The translations under genes were made by a program, and so were the position numbers. The notes beneath the pieces were generated by a model. It saw nothing but the letters and a program-made list of their open reading frames with translations, was not told the origin of the DNA and ran no database searches. A stretch of DNA of 64,000 bases from Saccoglossus kowalevskii. Lineage: Eukaryota > Hemichordata > Enteropneusta > Harrimaniidae. This document shows, in pieces, positions 11,601 to 23,600 of the stretch. How positions within the stretch are numbered: position 1 is the stretch's first letter; each line of letters begins with the position of its first letter. Location of the stretch: NCBI RefSeq assembly GCF_000003605.2, contig NW_003154241.1, forward strand, positions 98,413-162,412. The letters run 5' to 3'.

Positions 11601-14600
11601 ACCTATGAAAACAAACAAACGAAATGGAATGTACTATGGAAAGTCATCATTGGTCAAAGCAGACCCATGTTAAGTAAAATGGGACAACTGGCCAAAATAA
11701 TGGCTGTATTTAGGATTTACCCATAAGCCATCCTCCATAAGCCTGTGATCTCCATAATCACTACCATTTTTATGTTCTATAGATGTGTATCAATGTTACA
11801 CTCATGTAGAGCTCCTGTTCTTTGGAACAGGCACATTCTAAATAGAGCTGAATGGAGTTTTGTATTTTAAATACACAATTAACAGAAAAATTACCAAATT
11901 TACCTTCTGTAACTGATGTTCACTGTACATAACAAACTTATCTTGGAAGACATCAAACTGTTTTGAAATAGCTGAATTTATTAGCTCTATGACTTCCCTT
12001 CTACCCATACAGTCACTGCAACCTTCTACTATTGGTGGGACTTTTTCTTTCTCTTCTGTCTGTGATAACATCTTTTCATCAAATTTATTAAGTTCTTCTC
12101 GTATTAAAAATGTTACCGACTTTGGTGAAGAAAACTGTGGAAACATTTCAATGATATAAGATACATTGTAGTGTGGTGTATACTTATACTAAATGACCAA
12201 CTATGATACGGTTGTAGCATTGTACTATTTGCTTTTAAAATGCAACTTTCTAACTAGATAATGTTGTTTTGAAAATCGTAATATATTGTACGTTTTTTTC
12301 AGGGTTTGATATGTTTTACTGTAAACAAAAAAGCAGCCCAACTATAGCTTTGCAAATAAAACAGCAGTATTGCTTGTTCAAATATAAAAGTTTGTAATGC
12401 TAAGCTGATATCCATATTGCTACTTTCTTAGAAAAACAGTGAGCTATATTACAATACTGCTGGTTGGATTGCTTTTTCGTTCACAGTTACAGCAATTCCA
12501 GGCACTGATTTGACGCTGAAGTAGTGCTAGATGTTGATAACTTACTACAATAGGTTACACACTTTGTTTTCAAATTTATACAAGTTGTAACTAGAAATAT
12601 AAACATCGGCTGCAAATCAGACGAATGATTGACAGATATTGCCCACAATGTTTTCTATTTTTGCTACAAAGTCAGGTACAACTAGACTTTGAGGCGTGTC
12701 TGTCTTTAATTCACTTTTGGTCGATCATCGTGTCGATTGCGTGTCTACAAATCGGCATTTGTCCAAGTTGTTTTAATAAGCACCACGATGGAAAAGCAAG
12801 GAGTCAAAAAACCAGTTGAAGTGAGAACAAGAGTTGTCGATTTGTATTTTCGTGGACTGTCATTTGCTGAGATTGGAGATCGAAATGGTGTTTCAAAGCA
12901 GACAGCTTGAATTTTATAGTATCGTCAAACGGTTTGTTACCATCAAGAGTATCCTGCGCGGAAACTGACAACGTTATATATAGACTATGTCGAATATTAT
13001 AAAACATTGCGACTGCACATTTACTTGTGTGCGGGCTACGGCGGCAACCCTCCCCGGACGTGTGATCGTGTGTTGCCAGTGATAAGCTTTTTAAAGCGAT
13101 TATTTGGTGGCACATCAACCTTTTGGTTCTCATCGTCGAGAACTAATAATCGAATAACACCCCTTCTATGTATTCAATTTCATTATTGATATAGTGGATG
13201 AAGTCTTCATAGGACATTTGTTGCAGGCGTGATACGTATATTTCCATAGTAGGAATAATGCACTTTGATCAATAATTCTGTCATGATCAGTCGGTCAGCT
13301 GGTTCTGTAAAATAATGTTCTTTACAGTGCCACCACTTTATGCGCCCCTCTCACTGAAATAACATGTGACGCAAATTGAAGTACGAAACTAAGTTGAGAG
13401 CCTCAATCGTTTATTGGAGGAGAAATTCAAAACTAATGTACAGCCACTTTTATGAGCGGAGCTTTCTTCCGGCGCGTTTCAAATTGCAGACATGCTGTCT
13501 GCATTATTTGTAACAACATCTGTAAATTTGAAAACAAAGTGTGTAACCTATTGTAGTAAGTTATCAACATCTAGCACTACTTTAGCGTCAAATCAGTGCC
13601 TGGAATTGCTGTAACTCGCTTGTCTGAAATGTTTGTTGCCTATATAGTTGTATATTATTCCCTAATATTTTTCTGCATTGATTTAGGGAAAGGACAAGTG
13701 ATGCAACAGCCATATACAACTAAACAAAAACAAAATATTAGGAAATAATATTATTATCACATGCATATTGGTTTTCAATTGTTTATTTGTATGCCTAACA
13801 TACTTTCTGCATTTAGGGGATAAGTAAATATTCAGGTTGCTTTCAGCTCCACGATTGGTGTCACAAAAGTGATCGCTCGCCATTCTCTGTAAATAAATGA
13901 TGCAGGTTATAAACCAGGTTATAAAATAATAATTTTAAAATGATAATTTTACTTGTCCTGGACTACATCGACTGCATCAAGAAATGATAGGAGGGAGCAT
14001 CTTCTACCATTCATCACTAACATAGTGCTTGAACTGTATAATAATACAAGGCAGAAGCATTTTCAGAAAGTGACATCAGTATTCCCACCAAGTTTTTAAA
14101 GTGGGGGTTTCTATACCCTCTCATTTATAAAATAAGGGGGACCAGAAACAAGCAAGGGTTAATTATGAACTGCATTTGGTAAATTTACTTTATTATTCCG
14201 AATGATTTTTAAAATTGAGGGGTTTTCTGCACCCTTTCATTTGTAATATGAGGGTGCAAAATCAAAGTTGCAGGTAAAATACCCTCTGCAGGAGGTAAAT
14301 GGGAACACTGAGTGTGAAAGTGATATTAGTTATTTTTACTCACTAATTCAGAGTCTTTGTCTTTTGATAAAATGCTTGTAGACTTGGCAAGAAATGGTAA
14401 CGGCACTATACCACTAGTACATAAATAATATAAGGCTGAAAAGTAAAAATCAGGATTGTTAACTGGTTGTTTCATTAGACTCGTAATCAATAGACCAAAG
14501 TTCAAATCCTATTTTAGGCTAAACACCAAAAGAGTCGTCCCCCTACTCCCTGGACGAGTGTGCCACAGACTCAACAGAAAGGCCAATTCCACTGGCCGAG

Positions 14601-17600
14601 ATTCATTCAAAATTAGAAATTAAAGATATCATCCCAAAATGAACAAATGGAATATACCAAGTATAAAAAGACTTGTGGTTTTTAAGACGCCAACAGACAG
14701 ATTAGCTCCATCCAACAGAAACAACTGAATTTTCCCAGGCACTCAATATTGTTTCTTATGAAGTTAAAATGTATGCAGTATTCATCTTTGAAGTTAGTTT
14801 ATTGATAGATAAAAAAAATGACAGTGGTACTGTATATGATCATTGAGAGTGTATGCAACTTGTGTATTCCAAAACAAATCCCAAAAATATATACACGATA
14901 CTTACGTCCTAACAATAAAAATAAAAGTAACAAACATGGTAGCAAGCATGGACAACCTCCTCTGTCATCTTTTTCTTCTACTGTAGTTACAACTGTAGTA
15001 GTAGTTGTTTTGATGAGTTCATCCGTTTCTTTGTCATGATATCTATTATTATGCTTGCCATGACTACCTTCCATATTTGCTGCACTCCTACTACGCATGT
15101 CTGTTCTCTCTGAATGACTTGCTGCTTTACTATTTTGCATGTCTGTACTCTCCCACTGACTTGCTGCATTACCACTATAGGCACCAACACTACTACTACT
15201 TTGACTACTACTGTTATGTAATACACTAGATATAAATGTACTGATAACTGCTATTGCACGTTGGGTTATATTTCTGGAAAGAGAAATTGAAAACTTAATG
15301 AAATAATACCTCTTTGCAGAACTATGTGGGTTGATGATGGCCATCACATCTATAATTGTAACTGGGGAACCACATCAGTATGTAAGAGTCAATCTATGCA
15401 TGCATTTTATAGGAAAATATTGATTTGGAAACAGCAGTCTGATCACATTGACTTATCTACATCCTTGATGAATTGTAATATTGTAGATCAATAATGTAAT
15501 ACATCATTAATATCATTGCAAGGGTCAAAGATCAAACATATTGAATGTCGCATACATTCCTGTGACTAGCAGAGAAATCTAAGTAAACTCTAACCATGTG
15601 ATCAGCCGTGAAATGCATCATTACTAACTTTAATAGTGATTTACGTAATATTGAACTGATTCTAAAATATACACTCTTCTATATCATACATGTACAACTC
15701 AGGTTTCATACATCCCAAATATAACATCTCAGTTTGAGGTGTTAATTATGTCTGGGTTGTATTATTAAGCATAAGAATTAATTTTATGAGTTCTATTACA
15801 TAAGTAATGGGCCCGTCACACCATGACGTTCTGGCTAGCGTTCTCTGGAGTTTGAGGAAACGTTGGTAGTCGCCCAAAGTCGCTGGGACAGCGCAAGAAG
15901 AGCGCCGTGAGAACGCTAGTGAACGTCGGTAATCGTTGCTGATCGTCGGGAATCGGTGGAGAACGCTGATCCCCCAAAAAAATTTTTAACATGCACAAAA
16001 GTTCTCATTTGAGACCAGCGTTCTTCAACGTTTATTTTTAAACGCTGTTAAACGTTAAATAACGTTCTTCGATCGTTTTGCTAACGTTCGACAAACGTTA
16101 GTCAGTCGTTGCTCTAGCATTACTTAGTTGTTACCAATCGCTCGCTTTGCAGTGAACAACTCACTAGCGACCTGTCAAGGACCGCTGAATGTACCCCTAG
16201 CGCACATAAAGCGTGCGACTAACGTCAAATTAACGACCTAACGTTAGATACATGCTCAACACGCTCACTTAACGTTTAAAAGTCGTTCGTCGCACGCTAG
16301 TGACACGTTAGCACACGTAAATGATTTCCAGGGGTATCTTACTTGATCGCTCATTACACACTCCTCGTGCGTTAGGAACACGCTAGTCATACGTTTAGGC
16401 ACTCGTTAATCGAACGCTGGATGTGTCTACCTTGTTCCAGAATGCTCGGAAATTGAACGATTGGAACGTTCAGAGAACGCTGACCAAAACATTATGGTGT
16501 GACGGGGCCTTTAGTGTTTGTCAAGCGGAATTCACACACACACATTACAAATAAATTAGTACATTGTACTACAATAAAAATATTAATACTTCAATACATA
16601 CCGTGTTATTGTAAGAAGCCAGACATCTCCCAATAAGTTTAATGTAACTAATCTATACAAGAGACTACTTGAAGTCCACAATAACCTCCATATGGTGGGC
16701 TGAATTGATTTTTGAAAAACTGAGACTACACAGAAAGGTAAAAAAAAAAAATTAGTATGAGATATTAAAAATATTTGTATATTAATAATCCAAATAAATA
16801 TTTAAATGAAAGATTCATCAATTTAATATAAAATATTATTTTGAAAATAAAAGTTTCGCACAATGCTGTGCATGATATCTGAGATGCATACAAATACTGT
16901 ATACCAGTAAGGTTTGTTTACATCAATTCATCATAAATTTTGAGATTGATTGGAAAGAGCATAAATTAATTAAAACAGTCAAAAGTAAATTGAACATTAC
17001 TTGTCAAAATCAGTAAAAACTCTGTACTTTGTTTAAGATGATGTATCAAATTGGAATGATAGTACATGTAAGTTCTTACATCATGTGTAAAACATTCAAT
17101 GCGAATTATGGAGGACATCAGTAACTGCACCAAGGTGAACGCAGTTGTGCATATTTAAGTAGGCGGTTTCACAGATTAGAATACAAACTGAAAAGCCTTC
17201 AGACCAGCTTTTCATTGGATAATGCAAAGTCTATTATTCATATTAAAATAGTGCAAAACAACAATAACTTTACACAATAGTCCAGCAAAATGCTGGTGTG
17301 TCATATGGGCGGCAGTGTGAATTTATACAACCTTTACCTGTTGTGGAAATGACTGTATACTGCATCAACCATGTTGTGATGAATGTAAATATACTGGATG
17401 ATGATGAGGAGGAGGCAGAAGATGATGATGATGACGTTCTTTGCTTTGTATAATCTGTGTGGGTGATACAGCTAATTTCAGATTCTGAAAAAGAAACATT
17501 TTTGACTAAATGAATAAATATAAAATGTTTGATTATCACATGCATAAAGTGTCCAACTCCACAGTGAGATGTAATATAGGATGGACCAAAAACCCATATC

Positions 17601-20600
17601 AAATGGATTCATATCACAAAACATTTTTGCCCCATACAAACTACTAAAAGGGTTTTTTAAGTTTTCATATAACTATCAATGTTAGAAAAAGCCTATATTG
17701 TCAAGGATTTATTTTTTAAGAAATGTTGTATACCATGGTAGAGAAACATAAAACATGGGAAAAATTATTCATACATAAAAAGTGATAATAAATATGACAT
17801 AAGAGGATGCAACTACCTGGAAAGTCAGTGGTCTCATCTTCCCCATCAAGCCCTACAAAGCAAAAGCACAGGACTCTTGATATTACATAACATTTGATGT
17901 TTCCTAAATTACATCCAAAACACAAGGGAAAGATTTAATCTGCACTGCATTGTACATTGTGAATGAAAACCCCATGGAAAGTATTATAGTAAATGAATAA
18001 CACCTCGACCATCATATCATTTAAGTTCTCCAATGAAACGTTCAACAGACAAATTCACTAGACCGCAAGATCAGACTAGTGCAATTTTTTGCAGCTGTAT
18101 TTTTTTCTAACAATGAGTACATGAAAGGCATGTTTAAATAGATTGAGTATATGCATGGTAAGTGTGGGTGTACTGTACAGACTGTGGGAAGTTAGTTAGG
18201 ATTTTTAAAGCTTCAACAGTTGTGGCACAGCAACCAGACAACATGCATTATTGGATTGTAGAAGCTACATTATACATGTATGCAATGATTATGTTTGAAT
18301 AAACACAAATACAACATTAAATAAACAACATGTACTACAAGTTTAGATTGTGTTCCATGGATTTCAGAATTCACTGTTCTGCACTATTAACTCACTTGTT
18401 CACGGAATAGTTTTTCATGGTATTTCAGCTGGGATGGCTAATGATGTTGTGGAACAGCTTGCTTTAAGTGTCCTAGAATGGCCTAAGGATCACTTACACA
18501 CGCACTCTTAAAGTCACAGTGTGTCAGTATGGAAGAACAACAATGAGTTGTTTCACAAGTCACAGCATTAGTGTCAGTGTTTCACTGATTGAACACTTGA
18601 GAGCTGGCAGAAAGTCGACTGTATTTGTAAGCGGTATGTAAAGTACCACACCTTGTCCTTAAATCAGCTGTGCATTAGCCCACAGTCACCTGACAGGTAG
18701 CATCAAAACATGGATGGGTGCATGTGGACATGCTTGACTGGCAAGATTACATACTGTACATGTGATTGTACATGGCAATAAAAGATAGAATAAACTAAAA
18801 CAGTGCATTTTTCACATCATTATATTGATTCCATGTTACATTTTACATTATTACTAATCTGTGGTACTTTAAATACAGAAATGTTATTGTATTGTTAGCA
18901 ATAATTTGCCACACCCTTCTCTTTATAATGTGTGGGCGTTCTCACACACTACAGAGAGAAGTTAACCACATACATCAAGCAGGCATATCACAATGCATGA
19001 TTAGATGTACAGGTGACTGGGCGGATACATGCAAATTGTACTTTTACATAATTTACTGTGGTTGAACAAAACAATTGTTCCTTTTGTGAGCCAATAAACA
19101 TGGGTATGAAAAGCAATTTAAAAAGACCATATCAACCTTGTTCTCCGAGTGATGGTTGGGTTAGCTTATGATTTATGCGCTGAATTTTAAGAGATAAGTA
19201 TCCTGCACGATGGCTTACCTAGATATTTTTTACCAATCATAGAAACCAAACTTAGCTGTCAGTTGGCCACCTCAATGAAATTACTTAATTTGTTGTGTCA
19301 TTGATTACATGTCTTGTCATGAGAATACAATTATCATTAATATTGTCCATCTTGTAATAGAGACAAATTGTGTATTTAAATTACAAACAAACAAGATGAA
19401 TTTCATATTCAGAATAAGTTTAGTTGATATTCAGAATAAGTCTAGTCAGTTATAGTGAGACAACTGCTCAGATAAAATAGATATTGGGTCTAAGTCATCA
19501 GACAATGTCAACTTTTGACAGCAAAACCTCCAATATGCTGTAGTATATTGAACAATTTACCGGTAACTAGGTTCTTACCATAGAGATGAGGAATTGTTTG
19601 ACTTGCAAGACTTTGTTCTTCTGTAATGTACGTCATGGTTCGTGATACAGGACTGCTTTTCAATGGTGTGGATGTAAGCCTATCTCGAGTCCTATTCATA
19701 AAATTCTCCTGATACACACTACTTGTACCCGACCTTGATGAACGTGATCTTGACCTCGTCATGACACCGGAATCATTATACAAATCTGAGGTATTGGGAG
19801 TTAAAGCAACTGTTTGCCTGGAACGTGACTTCTTAGAACTATGTTTCGTTGCTGATGTGTTAGTTGATAATGTGGATAATCGAGTCACATCTCCTAGCGC
19901 CCTCCTTGACATAATTGGGAGTTCGTATTCACTATCTGATGCTTCCGAATGACTTAGTTGTTCGGAGTAGCTGACACTGTAATGGCCAACAAAATTGTAT
20001 AACATTAGTAATGCAGTATATGTCTATAGATCAATTCACATCTAACAGTGAAGGTTACTCTGTAACAATTCAAAATGGTCTGTTTAGTTTTTGAATATTA
20101 CAAAGTAATGAAAAGCATTACATCCAATAAAGAAAATACATCGAAAACAAAAACAAATTTACTAACCTATTTGAGTATGTATAATCAGTCTTTTTCCTGA
20201 AAGAGAATATATATATATGAAATACTTAGTATTCAACAAAATAACCACAAATTATCTGAACGAAAGCTGACTGCTATGCAAGAAAACCCCCACTTACCCA
20301 CCTACTCACACACACACACACACACTCACAGAAGATGGTGACTAATTTACATTGGTTGGCGATCAGCTCCACTCAAAAAACAAGCAACATGTTTTTGGCT
20401 GTTTCCATGGTAGGACATGAACGTGAAGATAACGTTGGTTTATAACTAAAACCGAATCATGTATACAAAGTTTGCAAAAAAAAACATCTTTAGAAGTTAC
20501 TTAATTTTATTGTTAGGACGTATTTTGTTGCTAAATTTATTATTTCCAACTGTTTTGCAATAGTATTTTCTAGATTTGAACCAGCATTTACAGTTCATTT

Positions 20601-23600
20601 AAAGTTCAAAGTTGCGTTGGGATTACGTTGATACAGTGTAACAATGTCGGCGCTGGTGATCTCTTACCTGTGCCCAATGTAGCCAAAATAAAAAGCATGA
20701 TCATTTAGACCGGAGGTAATAAATTTGGGGCGAAAGTATTCAAAAATCAGTTTTTGGCTGTTTTCAATTAGTGACAGATGACCTGTCTGTCAAGTATGGA
20801 CAAAATCAGCTAAGCCAAAAAAAATCACAGAGCAGTTAAAAGCCGTTGCTGGTGAAAAGTTACCCCAACTTTTCTCTGTAATGAAAATAGACATAAAAAA
20901 ACAGTAAATTTATGCCAACACTCAAGCTGAGTAGAATGAGCTACGACTGTGCTTTTTAATCGTAGAAATGTAGAATGAGATACATTTGGCACGAATGTAT
21001 TAAAAACAATTTTGCTGTTGCCATAGAAACGGTGAGCCAGAATTTGTTTTCAGATTTTACAACCTAACTAGAGTGAAGGTGTGACTAGCCTGCCAAGTTC
21101 GAACAAAATCGGCTCAGCCAAGAAAATTACAGAAAAGTTAAAAAACCATTCCTGGTGAACAGTTTCAAATTTCTCGGTAATGAAAAAAAATTCAAATAGT
21201 GACTGTGCCCCTACTCAAGCTTAGTAGAATGAGCTATGTCAGGGTTGTTTTATTCCAAATTTGTATTAAGAGGAGACACATTTGGCGCGAAGCTATCCCA
21301 AAAACAGTTTTTTGGCTGTAGCTATTACCTGCCAAGTTTGAGAGAAATCGGCCAAGCCAAAAAATTCACAGAAGTAATAATACGTGAAAACACTGGAAAT
21401 CACTCACACACACACACACACACACAGCCACAAAAGTGATTATAAGGGCAATCCTAGTGGAGCGGATCGCCAATTATACTGTGCTTAAAAAACCTTGACA
21501 GGAACCATTTATTCTGATGACAATTACTAGGTAAAGATTCAACATTGCACTGCTTGTTGTGATGCCTACCTACATGAAAGATATGCTTGAATGCTTACAA
21601 AACAACCATGTATAATGAACTATACAAATGACTTTTACAACGAGAAAGTAGACAAGGTTATAAAGTAGAAAGACTGCACTTCATGCCTAACAGCAATACT
21701 TTATTTTGAGTCAATAAAAGAAGAACTGTACTATACTACAATGGTAAATTCACAATTGAAATCACTTATTGTTTAAATACTTATTGTTTAATTTATTTAA
21801 TAGTGCTAAAACATAATTATATTGTATACAAGTTCAAGGTGTTATTTGCCAGATGATAAAAATGTTGCTGTCTTACATACTAATAAATAAAGAGTGCAAA
21901 CAAGAATAAAGAGTGCAAACACATTAACGTTTACCACCATAATTAGCCAGGAAAGGACACCATGCATTCATAAAACCTAGGTTTAAATATTTTTTTTATA
22001 ATTTTTTTCAAAATCAATTTCTTACCTGCTGGCTAACCACTCTTCTGTTTTCTCAGGACTACGAAACCTCAATTTAGGCCTGTAAACCAAAAATAAATCA
22101 GGTAGGTATTAAGAAAGCATGGTAAAAAGTTGTACAACTCAAATTGTCTGAAATTGGAAAATAACGACCATGTGATTTTTTTTCGTGAAAGTAATGCATA
22201 TAATATCTTTTTATGCAATTTCTCATCATATGCAACATGGTTCCACACAGAGCATCTGTCTTCATATAATCTCCATATGTTGTATTCATGCATGCATTTA
22301 TTTTAATATAACATTTAATTAAACACCTGTTAGAATAAATCATATCGGTATACATGCACATCACATTTTCTCTTTTAAAATCCATCTTCGCTAGCCAAGG
22401 TCTAAGTTTATTTGGCCAAGCCTCTAAACAGACGTTGGCAGAATAACCATCAAATATGCGTATTCTAACAGCGCCCCCAGTAGTCAATTGCGGCTAATCA
22501 TTGTCCATTCAGTTTGCTTGTTACAAATCCCTCTTTGGCGTTTCATATTAAACAAAATGGCGGTGCCCATGAATCGTGATATTTGTGATGATAAAATTGC
22601 AAAAGTTTTCGGTGTTGGTGCTCTCAAGCCTCATCAGGTACAGGCAATCAACGCAGTTTTGTGTTGGAAGGATGTCTTCATAGCGACAAAAACAGGAAGA
22701 GGAATTTTGTTTTATAATTTGGTACGTCCAAGCTGATCAGGCGCCTTGTTTTGAGATGCGCCCGATCAAATCTCACTGCTTAAGATACGCAATTAGCCTA
22801 TGCGATCCCGCACGGTATGGTGTAGAGGCCTATAGGTCGAAGACACAGGACCATGCGATTCGGACAATGTTTAAAATCATGCATCCAATAGAATTTTATG
22901 TGCAAGTGTTTCATCAGGTGAAGTGTTAGACTATTATAGCCATTATGACCTTTGGTTTTTTGACTTTTGCCTTGTGAAACATCGATAAACATATAAAATA
23001 TGTCCAACAATAAAAGTGAACACTAAGAACTGATTCAACTATCAATACCGGTACATTACACATGTAACTGATATATTTTTATTAATGAAGCTATATTTTA
23101 TATTTCCAAGATATGAATTCAAACCACAGAAAATTTAAGATTAAAATTGTGTAATCTAGATTGGCATTCTTAAAACTTATTTAGATAAAATGTGTGACAT
23201 TAAATTTTAAGACATCTGTTGTCACTAATCAGCCAAGCTAACCTTGCCAACCAAACTAGATTTACAATCATCAGAGTGAAATTGAATACAAAGAGTAGTA
23301 GTATATCCATTCAATTACAAATGTCTGCTCCAAAAACAGTATCTGCGAAGAAACTAAGATGATCCATTCATTGTGAGGTCAGTGTTTACAAATGCTCCAT
23401 TTCACATCAATAATGATGAGTCTTTTCATTACTGAGTAAAAAAAGCAACAGCACTATATTGGACAAAGGCACTCAGAATACCAATCTCTTCTGAATAGAG
23501 GAAAGTTGTCAAGCCCTAAGTACGGTCAGTAGTAAGGGGGGAAAACCCGGGTAACATCAGAAAAATCCACACAATTGAGATGTTCTGCCCTGATAGTGAC

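Larger units (their letters stand above)
12485..13616. mobile_element. Non-autonomous DNA transposon with about 100 bp terminal inverted repeats
   Basis: Bases 12485 onward (AGTTACAGCAATTCCAGGCA ...) recur inverted ending at 13616. The arms match almost perfectly for about 100 bases and more loosely for 15-20 more (to about 12600 and from about 13500). The 1.1 kb element sits in intron 9 of the SUN gene. Its interior carries a short remnant of a helix-turn-helix protein (12788-12910) and no complete transposase. I could not see a clear target-site duplication; the flanks do not show a TA on both sides. The near-identity of the arms suggests a fairly young insertion. Superfamily is uncertain; the HTH remnant would fit Tc1/mariner-like elements. 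Confidence 0.8.

Noticed and set aside
13800-13895. Candidate SUN exon with acceptor TTTATTTACAG and frame MASDHFCDTNRGAESN
   Set aside because: In the phase required by exon 8 it meets a stop before any good donor, while 14344-14435 repairs the phase on both sides and has good splice sites.
16602-16699. Shorter version of SUN exon 7 using the AG at 16700-16701
   Set aside because: Its phase does not match exon 6; the acceptor at 16726-16727 with a long pyrimidine tract does.
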